Assembly (NCBI GenBank): GCA_003665825.1
Contig: QPFY01000003.1
Coordinates: 620,001 to 684,000 of the forward strand
Direction: 5' to 3'
DNA length: 64,000 bases
From: Microbotryum silenes-acaulis
Lineage: Eukaryota; Basidiomycota; Microbotryomycetes; Microbotryales; Microbotryaceae
How positions within the stretch are numbered: position 1 is the first letter of the stretch; every line of letters begins with the position of its first letter. Both the position numbers and the translations under genes were made by a program. The notes under the pieces were generated by a model. That model had not been told where the DNA came from. It was given only the letters and a program-made list of their open reading frames with translations, and ran no database searches. Below are positions 17,101 through 28,098 of the stretch, piece by piece.

Positions 17101-18981
17101 CTGTCAGGTGCAACCGGATAAACGCCGGGAGCGTCGACGAGTACACGTAGAACGTAGGAAGGTGCGGCGACGACGTGTCCGGATCGGTCGAGGGGGATGG
17201 GTAGAGGGATGCCGGATGGAAGAGAACGCGCAGTATAACCTGGTCGGTCGGCGTCGTGCCTTGCCTCCTCGGCTTAAGTGATGAGACGAGGATCTCGCAC
17301 CCCAAGTCAGTCTTCCTGAATCGATCCCCGAAGATGCCTTCCAGTCCCATGAGCTCATCCTTGCGTCTTTCTTGCAGCGGTTCCCTCTCTTTCGCGATTA
17401 AGACCTGGCTCCAGCCCTGCTTGACGTGCTCCTCGCTCAATCGTGCGACCTGCTCCAAGTCAATCTCGTCGGTCTCGTCATCGTCGACCTCGAACGTCTG
17501 CCCCCACCCATTGAGCTTTCTTGTCAATAACTCAATAACCTTGCCTTCCTCTCCTGCACATTCTTCGAGCAGCTTGACTGCCATCGGAACGGGGATGCCG
17601 ACGTCCTTGGCGAGCGCTTCGGCTTTCCACAACCTCCCCAGCGCATCAGATCCATGGCTTGTCGCGATGCGCGCATTCGAATCGGCGGGCTTGGAGGATC
17701 GGAACCTCTCTGGTAAGTCGTCTTCCGAGACGTGTAGATGCAGGTACGACAAGAGCGCAGATTTAAACGGCTGGGTAGCCAACGACATCAGCAGTGGGTC
17801 CGAGGAGGCGTTCGAGACCTGGTGCCGCGCCCTCAGGACGTAAGCGAGTGCAGTCGACACGTAGCCTTTTCGGAAGCCGAGGTGGACCAATTCATTTGCT
17901 GCGGCCTGCTCTTGGGCTGTGGGTAACGGTACGGCATTGCTCGGGTCTCGCCCGTCCTCGTCGTCGGAATAATCTTGGGTCGATCCGAGCGGGGTTGCCG
18001 CGCCGGAGGCGTTGTTCGAGGATGTCGACGGCATGAGGGACCGAATCGTCTCTTCGACGAGGTCGCGCAGAGCGGAGGGCATCTTGACTTGGGGTGCCGA
18101 TGTCCACGCTTTGGGTAGAACAGCCGGTTTCGAATGAGACGACGACCCGGACGCATGCGCGTTACCGCCATGAGGCCCCCGACCGTCACCTCCTCCTCCT
18201 GTTGCGGCGCTTGAGCCCCTCTCTGGCCCCGACGCGCTTTGTCTCGCTGCGGCTTCCTTCTCTCGCTCTGCCTGGGTCTCAAACGGGGTCGTGCTCCAAT
18301 ACCAGTCCTTGCCCTTGCCGCTGTTCTTCTTCTCGACCTCCAACGCGGTCCAATAGTCCCTCGTCGTCGGGGGCAACTGAATGTTCAGTCGCAGATGATT
18401 GCTGAACCTGAAAAGCGCATACACGGCGCCCCAATGGCGTGCCTCGAGTGCGGTCGGTTTTTCGATTGCGATCGGGGAAGGGGGTGGTGGTGGCCGCATG
18501 TAGACGGATTCGTGGTCCTTGGTCTTGGGGTGGCTACGGTGCAGAGTCACGGTCGCGGTCCACAATCCCGAGGAGAGCTGCTTGCTGACGATAGCGGGTT
18601 TTCCGAACGAGGATTTCTGGCATCGTTCGTTGAGTAAGGATATAGGTGTCTTGTATCCGACTCTGTATTCATCAGATGAATTTGGGAGGTGAGCATACGC
18701 GCTATTCCAGATCCCGTCTCGAAAGTCTCGAGGAGGACAGGACAGAGCAAGGCAGGCACTGACGGGAACAGAGGCGGCGGTGGTGGTTCTTGGCCTGGCT
18801 CGAGCACGGGCTTGTTGGATGCCTGCGAGTTGCCCGATTTGATTATGGTCGGTCTGTTGTTGGGCTTGCGAGCTGTCGGAGTGCATGTGGCGGCTGAAGA
18901 CGATGAGGACGAGGTGGAGGGACCACTGGCGCTGGACGTCGCCGGCGCGTTTCCCTTGACTGCTTTCAAAGCGGGTGCCAT
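14144..18981 (-). CDS. DEAH-box RNA helicase with UBA and RWD regions (DHX57/Ucp12-like)
   Basis: This is a predicted ATP-dependent RNA helicase. Inferred exons (minus strand) are 18981-18764, 18662-16179, 16104-14886, 14805-14407 and 14338-14144, totalling 4515 nt or 1504 residues. A low-complexity N-terminus is followed by a UBA-like stretch (ELVHLGFRKGYVSTAL, about residue 345), an RWD-like region (KDELMGLEGIFGD, about 500), the P-loop GETGSGKTTQ (about 745), the DEVH box (IFIDEVHERS), the SAT motif (LMSATI), and the helicase C domain with TNVAETSITI and QRRGRAGRTRPG. HA2 and OB-fold regions follow, with DNFISLATF and a C-terminus ending PPYLEG. UBA plus RWD plus DEAH matches animal DHX57 and S. 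pombe Ucp12 better than DHX29, but I cannot separate them fully. The second exon holds most of the N-terminus and the first helicase lobe. A hAT-like transposon begins only 139 bp upstream of the ATG. Confidence 0.88.
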
Positions 18982-19120
18982 ATTATGCCAAGTTGACTCC
19001 GGCAAGGTTCGATCCCCGACCTTGGGTCTGCGATGGCGTTTCGTCGAGCGGGTGGCGGGAGAGCAAGCAGAGATGGACTGGAGTGGAGTAGGGTTGGGGA
19101 GCTGAGCTCGCCGATCAGGT

Positions 19121-19148
19121 AGGACCCCAGAAAGCCCAGCCAGAGGCG
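19121..19148 (+). repeat. Left terminal inverted repeat of hAT-like element
   Basis: These 28 bp match the reverse complement of 20578-20605 with a single mismatch at position 22. The shared word begins AGGACCCC and ends GAGGCGC. Confidence 0.85.
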
Positions 19149-20577
19149 CATGTGGAAAAACGCCCTTTTTTGGCCTTTTTGTCAAAGTTTTTTTTTCTCC
19201 TATTTTGGCCCCAAAATGTCAAAATTTCACATGCGCCTCGAAAATATTATCAAAATGTGTTCTACATGCTCCAAAAATCGCTCAAAAGTCCTCGAAAACG
19301 CGTTCCGAGCGTTTGCGGGCGCGCGGCGGCCGATCGAAAGTGGGTTGCGGCGCGCGTCGCTTCGGCTGGTGTCGCGCGTGGCTCCAGGCATCAAGAGGGC
19401 CGTCCTTGCTCTACTGGCGGGCTCGCTACTTCGTTGTCAGACTTCCGTTTTCCTGAACTTGAGCTCTTTGTATCCGCGGTGGCAGTTGTGCGGCTTGTAG
19501 AGATTCTACCGGCGGCATCTCGCGGCCCGGGCACGCTCCGAAGGGCGGCAATCTTTGCTCGGCATGTGCGCACGTGCTGATTATGCGCTCGTCGGGGTAA
19601 CATGAGGTAAGGTCCTTGTGGGACAATATGTAGTCGTTGGCGGGCCTAATGACTCGATGACCTGTCGACCATCAATCATGCGGAACGGCATAGTGCCATC
19701 AATGTGAGTGGAATAGCATGCTTTCTCGATGAGGCGAAGCTCCTATGGACAGCGGTTCTTCTCCATAAGCAATTTGATCGCAGCTGCATGCCACGCTTGA
19801 GGCCAAAGCAGATCAGAGATCCGATCTCCAATGGTGTGGCAGTGGTCACAACTCCGTCTAGCGATCCAAAATGACGATAGCGTTGTGCTAGCGCTCCGTA
19901 CTGCTTGTCGACGCGACGGCCAAAGGTCGATATCCATTCTTGCGTGCGTTGATCAGAGCATCGATGGCGAGAAACGCGTCTCTGGTCTGGAGAGTCGGGT
20001 AGGGTAGGTCGATTACTGGGTGGGCTTGTCTTTGGACAACTCGGTGCGAAGAGACGCGTCGGCGGGAGCGACATGCTACATCGAAGGCGAGGAGCTCGGC
20101 GATCGTCATGTTGGTGAGCGGCGATAATCGATCGAAGTCATCGTCTGTTCAAATAGCAGTCCTGGTCTTCGTCGAGAAATAAGCATGGGATCATGTTGTC
20201 GTGCTATGCTTCAATGTCAGAACGGAACCGGCGCCGCTTCAATCACAGTGGGAACTATTGGTATCTAATCCCTAACAGCCACCGCACTAATAAAGTGATT
20301 ACAAAAATGACTAGTGACCTGTACGAGTATAAAGATTAACAGAACAAAACAAGCGCGAGCATCGCGACGCGCGTCTCGAAGCGAAGGCGAACGGGCCCAA
20401 AGTCATGCCGAAGGCTGCTCAGGGTAGGCCAAAATTGCGTCGACCCACGGGAAAAATGTCAAAATCTGCAAAGGCGCCTCGGGGGCAAAACGTGTGTTTC
20501 GTCCCAAAATGTCAATTTTTGCAATGTGCCTCGACGATTTTCAGGATTTTGGGTCCTCAAAATGTAAAAAAAAAAAG

Positions 20578-20605
20578 CGCCTCCGGCTGGGCTTTCTGGG
20601 GTCCT
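20578..20605 (-). repeat. Right terminal inverted repeat of hAT-like element
   Basis: This is the partner of 19121-19148. An A run of about 11 bases lies just inside it. The GATCAGGT target copy follows directly. Confidence 0.85.
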
Positions 20606-20613
20606 GATCAGGT

Positions 20614-21056
20614 TCGCAGCGAAACTCGCCTGACGAGATCCGTGCCCTCTGCGGCGTCGGGCCGGACTCGGAACCAGAACGAATCTTCCAGCGGCGTGCG
20701 GTCCGGCGGGTCAGAGTGGTTCGCAGTGTGGAGCCAGCTTCACCTGAATTATCGAATCGACGGCCATGCTGGCATTTACGGCATTGGACAGCTGAACGAC
20801 TCCCGCAGTGACGCCCACTGCACCACGGTGGTTTCTTAGTACTTAATTAGCTTGTCGGTGCATGCCCGGGCCGTCATCCGATGACCTCAATTGCCGACTT
20901 GCACTTGCGCGCGCAGTGTCAGTGTCTTCACGGCGAGATCCTCGACCGCTGTCGGGGTTGAATGTTGACCGTTGAACGTTGAACGTTGACCGTTGATCCT
21001 TGACTCCGTCCCTGTCAGCGCGAGTGCTGCTCGTCCTACTCGAAACTGCAGTCGTC
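20614..21056. other. URI1 upstream region
   Basis: No gene was found. The stretch ends in a heptamer array of GTTGAAC/GTTGACC units (20957-20998, six units plus a partial) 55-100 bp before the URI1 start codon, where promoter elements or the leader would lie. Confidence 0.55.
20957..20998 (+). repeat. Heptamer tandem array (GTTGAMC)6
   Basis: Six consecutive 7-bp units read GTTGAAT, GTTGACC, GTTGAAC, GTTGAAC, GTTGACC and GTTGATC. The array sits just upstream of the URI1 start. It could be a cluster of factor sites or a neutral minisatellite. The sequence alone does not decide. Confidence 0.8.
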
Positions 21057-23988
21057 ATGTCGGGCTCCCACAACCCGTCACCATCATCCAAGGACTCGGC
21101 ACCGGTGCCGTCCTCGTCGCTGATCCCTTTGACCGTCGGCAGTGGTGCGCTCGCAGCCGGATCCTCGTCGTCGTCGTCACCGTCCGTGTTGGCACTGGAA
21201 CACCGTCTCGCAACTCTCCGGGCGAACCTGCAGCAGTACGAAAAGCTCCTCATCAAGCTAGAGACCATCACCGATGAACCCGTGTGGGATGCGTTCGTCA
21301 GTCAGCTCGTCCTGTCTCTCGGCTGTCGTCCAACTTGTGGGGAACGAAGGCAAAAGGAGAGCTGACCTTTCTGTCCTTCGTGCTCCGGATCTAGATACCC
21401 TTTGGTCGACTGGCCTACTTCCCCGGTCAACTAGTCCACACCAACGACATCGCCGAGCCTGTCCCCCTCGCTTCGACCTCGTCCGCGTCTGCAATCGAGT
21501 CGAGCGCTGGCGCAGGCAGTGAACCCGTCTTGCGAAGTGCGAAGCAAGCGAGAGCTTCGGCCCTGATCAAGAAACAAGGTTCGTCAGAGCTTGATCGGGG
21601 ACGGGAAGAGGAACGCAACCCGCTCATCATCTTGTAACTCTCGCAGCTCTGGAGCAGGACATTACTGCGCTCGAAACCGACATCTCGGCGCAACAGGCCG
21701 AACTAGCCCGCCAGCGTGCTGCCCGAGCTGGCGGAGCATCGCAAGAAGACAATTGGTCCTTCAACGAACGAGGCAAAGTGAGCCACATTCGTGGCAACAT
21801 CGATCATTGGCCTTGGAGCTGATCAAGGCACAATACACACGCAGGTCATCAATGACGAAGGCCTGCCCGTATTTGACATTCGCGAGGAGCTGCCCGCGGA
21901 AGAAAGCCTGGCCGAAGCACCGACCACGTCCGCCAAGGGCAAGGAGAAGCAAGTCGAGAAGCCGGTCCAAATACGATACCTGATCAAGAAGGGCGGTAAA
22001 CAAATCATACGTCAGTCCCGAGGAGCGCAAGGGATTGCCGTCGTCCCTCGCCGGCTCAACCTTTGTTTCTTCCCCTCGACCAAACATCAGGCCCACTCAA
22101 TGCGACAACGACAACACCTCGGCCACAAGAGTCGGTCCAAACATCTTCAAAAATCACACCAACGACAGATGCAATCGCTTCGACCTCCAAGCTGGACATA
22201 CAGGCGATTTTCGATGCCCTCGAAGCCGAGCAACGTGACGAGGTGATCGCCGAGCCAGCATCACCCGAGCCGCCGTCTTTCGGCGCGCAGTCTACTCCGA
22301 TCCCTAAGCCAGCACGGACATCCGACTCGGCTGCTTTACCCCGACCGTTCCCTCCGGCCGACATCGCACCAGCGCCCACGTCCGTCGCCTCCGCCTCGAA
22401 GCCGAAAAGCTTTCTCGCGGGCAAAGGCTTCTCGTCGGGTTTCCTTAACCCAAAACCGAAGCCCAAGGCCAGACCCGCACCGGCTCAGACCAAGCTCACC
22501 GACCCTACGGTACCACCAAAAAGTAATTCGGAGCAAGACGTTCCTTCCCACGAACCATTACACCATTCGCTCGAGCCTTCAAAATCCATTTATAGGCCTA
22601 CCCCACCCCCGTCCGCACTGGGAACGCCCACCGTCGGAGGCACGCCTCGATCAGGCTCCCCCGTCCCTTTATCTGCGCCCAAAAAAGTTGCTTTCGACTT
22701 GCTGCAGGGTCAACAGCAACCCGAGCGGGAGAACAAGACACGCAAACCCGCCATCGTTTTGCCTCCACCGCCTGGGTCGGTGTCAGCCGCAGACGACGAC
22801 CCCACTGATGCTGCGACAAAGCCTGCGGTCAAGGACAAGTTCGAACGACCAATCAAGGAAAAAGTGGTAGAGAGGGAGGTGAAGTCACCGAGTTTTCCCA
22901 GCCTTTCCGGCAATCGTGGCTTGCGGCGAGATCGCGCTCCGGACTCAGAGGTGGACAAGCCCAAGAGTGAAGAAATGGGATACGTCAAGACAATGGCGAA
23001 GCCGCCCAAAGTCGTGGAGTTCCCCCCAAGGCCTATAGCTACGAGCAGCGCGACAAGAGCTAGCATGAATGGGGCGACACCAACACCGACGCCGATCCAC
23101 ACCGTCTCGTTCGGTTCGAGGAAGGCCACGGATGAGCCTGGCACAGCGTCCATCTCCGAGATCCTCGACGAAGCCGACGAAGATGAGGGTCAGATCGACG
23201 ATGAGGACGAGGATGATCTCCCGCGTCAACCCTCGTTGGCTCCGTCCCACGACTCTGATTCGTCCTCGTCCGGTTTCTACGGTTCGGACGACGACGACGA
23301 CGACGACTTTGACGTCGACATCGACGCCGCGTTGCACCAGCGCGAGATCGCACTGGCCTACCACGAGCGACGCCAAGGGTTGGGAGCTGGGGCGGGGACG
23401 GGTCCCCTCGGTGGGGATCGAGATGCGGCGAGCTACGACACATGGCAGCAAGAGACCGTACCCGTCGAAGCGACGATGCAAGGACGTCAGGCTGGTGGAG
23501 GTGGGGTCAGCGGATCAAGGTTCAGAAACGGTCGATTGGAAGCGACAAGAATGATCATCCCTGATTTGTTGGCCAAGTCGATTCACCCTGATCGAAGCAA
23601 GGACGACAGCGAAGGCGACGATGATGGCATGACGGCCGAGGAAAGGGAGAGGGTGCGGATCGCGTTGGAGAAACTCGCCAAGGGGGAGAGTTTGGACACA
23701 TTTGCGCAGGAAGAACTCGCTCGAGAGGACAAGGTCGCGCCCAAAGTCGAAGCACTCAGTAACGTGGTCGAGCGGGCGCCCCCTCGGGTTAACCCCGTCA
23801 TGGGCCATTCGATGCCAGCTGCTGTAACGCCGAAAGCGCCGACGCTGCCCCACGAGAAACCCAAAAAGATGTCGAGGTGAGCAACACACGACATTTTGGC
23901 TCTTACATTTTTTCTTCTTGTCTGACAACCGAATTTCCTTCGGTGCAGATTCAAGGCGCGACAGCTCAGGCTCGAGGTTGAAGAGTGA
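21057..23988 (+). CDS. Unconventional prefoldin RPB5 interactor (URI/Bud27-like)
   Basis: This is a predicted alpha-type prefoldin of the R2TP/prefoldin-like complex, which in yeast and animals assists assembly of RNA polymerases. Inferred exons are 21057-21296, 21395-21578, 21647-21777, 21845-22010, 22091-23876 and 23949-23988 (848 residues). The prefoldin part has a first coiled coil (LEHRLATLRANLQQYEKL), the family hairpin motif IPFGRLAYFPGQLVHTND and a second coil (LEQDITALETDISAQQAEL). A long disordered middle follows, with acidic runs (DEADEDEGQIDDEDEDD, and SDDDDDDDFDVDID next to a YHERRQ motif). The last exon adds FKARQLRLEVEE, giving the basic SRFKARQ tail typical of URI. The start is the first ATG that gives a prefoldin N-terminus; an in-frame upstream frame has no ATG support. 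Confidence 0.88.
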
Positions 23989-24269
23989 GTATGTTCACCA
24001 CCTTGGCGCGAAGTGTGAAATCAGGGGATCAATCATGTCGTTTTGTAATAGAATGATATGACAGGCCTTGATGGCTCGAATCAGACGCGGGGATATCGTT
24101 ATATGGAACACTGGAAAAGAGCTTCGTGGACAGAGCAAAGGCAACGAAGGGTTGAGGGGTATCAAATCTATCACGAAAGTATGGGCACTGCTAAGAACGA
24201 CGAGCAGGGAAAAGGCTACAAGGTTTGGGCAAATATACAAGAAGGAGGGTATGATCGAGGTATATGATG

Positions 24270-26648
24270 TCATAGACTCGATGCGTGCGAGTGCAAGTGT
24301 TGGTGCAGCGCACGGATGTGGTGGTGAGGGTGCGCCGCAGCGGCTTCGCGCTTCCTGACGGCCCCAGCGGCGTTTCTTGTGGCGTTTAGTTGGGCGATGT
24401 TCTTCGCCCGGATGCACTTGGTCCCGCGCGCGTTGGGCTTCCACCCTTCCTTGCACGAAAAGACGACGCACGATCCTTTGTCGCATCCGACCCCAAGCGC
24501 GCCCTTGATCGCAGTGCAGTCCTGCCCCTCGCCCGTGCTCGAGCAACCGCCGCATGACTCGAGCGATTCGCGCGTATCGAGGCATTCGTAGCCCCCCAAC
24601 CCGGCAAATATCCCCGTGTACTCATCGTGCGGTACGGTGAAATGTTGCGTGACGGCGAGCTCGAACGACGCCGAGGCCTTGATAGGACAGGGGGTCTCGC
24701 CCTTGGGGCACGGCGTCCGTTTGACGACTTTGCGCTTGGCCACGCGCGGACGCTGCGAGACGGCAGCAGCGACGCAAACGCCCGAGGTCGACAGCGAGTA
24801 CTTGGCGGGACATGTGGTGATGACGCACTTGGATTTGGTGCACACGCCGCTGGCGCCGACTGGGTAGAAGCTGCATACCGCGCCGAACGCGCCGCAGTTG
24901 TTGACGTTGGAGGTTGTGTCGATCTTGTAACACGCGCCGGCGATGAGTTCGAAGCCGGGAAGGCATGCCGAAGCATAGCACTGTGAGTTGGAGCAGATAG
25001 AGGACAAGGATCCGAGCGGGCTGCAGATGTTGCCAATCGCTCCGCAATTGTACACGTCGCTCGACGTCAGTCGGCAGATGCTGTCCGTCGCGTCCCAGGT
25101 GTAGCCGGGGGCACAGACGGAGAAGCATTGCCCCTGGACACACGAACCAGCTCCTCCGTTCAAGTAGGTAGACTGGCACGTGTTGCCGGAGCTCCCGCAG
25201 TTGTTCATATCGGTTTGGTAGTCGACGGCGACGCAGGTGTTGTTGATTAAGGCGAACCCGTTCGAGCAAGAGGTGTAGGTGCAGTCCGAGGTGATACACT
25301 TGCCGAGACCGTTCGAGAACGAGCACTTGTTTCCGACGGCACCGCAGTTGTTAGACTTGCTAGTCAACTGTGGGTAGCGCAGAGGCAAGAGAGGAGCACA
25401 GGGGTAAGTGAAGCACTGGCGACACCGCTGTAAGCAGGTCCGCCCGGTTGACTTACATCGATGTAGGTGCAGATCCCCTTAATGTTATAGTAGTTGGTGT
25501 TGCACGAGGAGCGCAAACAGGTCCCGGCTATGCAGCTACCGCTGCCGTAAGGGAAGCTGCACACTTTGCCCACAGCACCACTAGTGTGCCATAACCAGCC
25601 CATATTGGAGCAGAATTAACGGGGGACCAGACCCGGCCAAACTCGGAGCACGGACTCACCAGTTGTTGTTGTCCGTCATGATATTGATGCATTTCGAGGT
25701 TGCGTAGTTGAAGGCGAAACCCGTGTTGCAAGATTCTGGCTGGCACACGCTGTTCGAGCAAACTCCACCCACGCCCTGTGACACGACACGATGCGCTGGT
25801 TCGATGCGGTAGAAACACCAGAGCGGCGCTTTTCTGATGGACTTACGTTGGTGTATGACGTAGAGCAGACTTTCCCAATCCCACCACTGTACCATTTATT
25901 ACTTTTATCAGCGTTCGATCTCGAGATCTTGGGACTCTGCACTGGGCGGATCACTTACCAATTGTTCATGTCCGAGGTCGTGTCGATATTCTTGACGCAT
26001 ACCCCATCTTCGACGTGGAACTTTGGGGAGCAAGCCGTAGCTTTGCATATACTGTCGACGCATGCCAGAGCGGTCGCGTTTCTTGACGCGTTGGACGAGC
26101 TACAGACCGTGCCGATGGCTCCACTAGAAGACGGGGCAAGCGGCGAATAGGTGGCCTCTGATCAGCGTCCGGCTCCTAGCCGTTCCGTCCCATCATGCCT
26201 CCTCATCTCTTCCCAGCTGCCGCTCCGCCTCAAGACTGGGATACAGATTTAAGGGTGACACTCACCAGTTGTTGGTATCATTTGTTGTAGAGATGCAGGT
26301 CATCAGAGGTCAAGAGAAGGCGTAACCACTGTTGCAATTTGTTCCGCAAAGGTTGTTCAGGCAGACCGGTTCCCCGTTGCCGTTCCTCCACCCCGTGCTG
26401 GGGCATACTTTGCCGGCCTTCCCGCAGTTCATGGCATCCGAGGAGTAGTCGCAGAACAATCCCAAAAGACCGCAGAGTAGCCCTCGCTTCTGTATCGGGC
26501 GATGCGCCGGCGCGACGTGCTCTGGGCTTAGCGACCTCCGTTCGACGCTCGCGCCGTGGCTGGCGTGGAGGCTGCGGCGCGCCTCGATCAGTTGAGCCGA
26601 AATGAGCAGGCTCAAGACGAACGGCAGGGTATGCAGTGACCAACGCAT
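24270..26648 (-). CDS. Secreted cysteine-repeat protein with CPL1-like C-terminal domain; in-frame TGA
   Basis: Inferred exons (minus) are 26648-26266, 26123-25959, 25886-25847, 25775-25660, 25580-25457 and 25367-24270, totalling 642 codons. A signal peptide is clear ([20 protein letters not shown]). About eight Cys-rich repeats follow, each starting like NNCGAxGxVC and continuing with CxxxxC and C..GY/F. The C-terminal domain ([16 protein letters not shown] ... GQDCTAIKG ... [12 protein letters not shown]) is the CPL1-like domain of secreted basidiomycete proteins such as Cryptococcus Cpl1, PriA and relatives. The tail is His-rich. Codon 113 is TGA (26310-26312), while all splice phases stay consistent downstream. 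It may be a nonsense mutation, readthrough, or a sequencing error. Three introns split the Cys codon of the NNC motif at the same phase. The likely location is cell wall or secreted. Confidence 0.82.
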
Positions 26649-28098
26649 GGTGAGTGGTGGATAATTCTTCGAAAAGTCAGAAGTAATGAATAAAAAAAGG
26701 TCAAAGGACGTCGAGTGTCCTGGCGAGTGCAGTATAGACTCTACGTTGTTCCGATGGCGATCGGGCTCTGATCGATCTGATCTTCAGGCCGAGATGTTGA
26801 GACGCTCGGGCCTGGTGGGGTCAGGAGTTGCAGCGTTCGCGGGCTCGTTTAATGTCGCAAACGGGGGCGATGTAAGGTCGTGTTTAACACGCCGGTGGGG
26901 GCGAGAGCGAAAGATGGTCTTTATGTGTCCTCACTTGAGGTTGTGGAAGAAGGGAGAGTGCGCGACAACGCTGTAGTCAGAAATTTGGCTGCAAGCTGGC
27001 GCGTTCGCGGTCGGCGCGGCCGATTTTTTAGCTTGATGAAGACATCGTTGACGAGGCACATAACTCATGATGCCAGAAACCCTACCCTCCGGCCGAGGCT
27101 AGAGCTTCCTACGAACTTTGTCCCTGAGTTTGAATTGTCGGCCCCAAAGTACTCCAGCGCGATCCATGGGCCAGCAACGTCACGCTCTCGGCGCTGGAGT
27201 TGGCCGGGATGACATTGGTGGAACCTCCTTCCAGTTTCCGGAGCCGGTCAAAGCACGAAATTGCGCGCTGTAGGGCTTGCGCGCGCAATTCGTCGGCTCG
27301 AGCTCCTCGGCGCGCTCTCCGGTTTCGGAAGGCGACGTGGGCCTAGCCATGCGCTTCATCCTCAGTTCTTGGAACGCCATGCCATGATGTGGGGCCACTG
27401 TAGTCCATCTTCCCTGGCAAGCTCAAACCTGCCCCCTGGAGCTAGCCGTGCCCCAGTGTCCGTGCGGTAGCTGTAGAGCCTGAGTAGATGATCACGTGAC
27501 CTATGGCTGTAATGCCAACCTTGCTGTCTGTTCCTTCGAGCATCACCGGGGCGTCTTTCTTGAGGCCAAAGAAGCATGTTCAGAATATCCCTAGAAATTC
27601 TTCACAGTGTTACTCCTAGACGAGAACTATGCCGCTGAAGGTCCAACCGAGGCATCGGATCGATGTTGATTGCGGAAATCGAAAACCAACTGAAAGGCTG
27701 GGCGGTCGGGTGGAATGACGAAACACTCAAGGCACTCTAGGCACCTATCTAGGTAGCTATCTCGGAAGGTACCTATCCCAGGGCTACCACGACGTGTCAG
27801 TGGATCGTACCACATGTAGATCGACAGGAGCTGACTGCCCTAGCTTCTAGGGCACGGATCGTCACGCCGCCGAGGAGGCCTTCGATGGCGCTAGCGCACT
27901 GGAACGAGAGCTTTCAAACGCCGATCTGGCGCAACCTGCCTACGCAGTAACTGAAGTACCTGCGAGCTCGGAGATCGCCCTCGCGGATCTTGATCTTGGA
28001 GTACATAAGTACACACGTGCTGCCAGCCACCTCATGTTCTCTGGCCCGACTCGATTGCACCGATCTACTGCACGACAACGCAGTGACAGGACTACTGA
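26649..28098. other. Intergenic, upstream of Cys-repeat gene
   Basis: No gene could be supported. A GC-rich block near 27180-27400 has open frames on both strands but no motif. Near 27730-27790 lies another cluster of CTAGGTAG/CTATCT words like those near 270 and 5310. The part near 28000-28098 is the 3' flank of the AP-3 delta gene. Confidence 0.5.

Larger units (their letters stand above)
19113..20613. mobile_element. Non-autonomous hAT-like DNA transposon with 8-bp target duplications
   Basis: The element proper is 19121-20605 (1485 bp). Its ends are inverted repeats of 28 bp with one mismatch, starting AGGACCCCAGAAAGCCCA. It is flanked on both sides by GATCAGGT (19113-19120 and 20606-20613). 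An 8-bp duplication fits the hAT superfamily, though P-like elements also give 8 bp. No transposase frame is visible, so it must depend on a partner. Subterminal words of the type GCGCCTCG/GTGCCTCG recur near both ends (about 19232, 20474, 20527), as transposase-binding sites often do. The core shows only small open frames with no recognised motif. Confidence 0.8.

Noticed and set aside
19676..20109. Minus-strand open frames inside the hAT-like element (up to 132 codons).
   Set aside because: They lack the hAT transposase dimerisation or catalytic motifs and overlap each other in different frames.
27180..27398. Small open frames on both strands near 27.2-27.4 kb as a gene.
   Set aside because: No splice structure, start context or motif could be supported.
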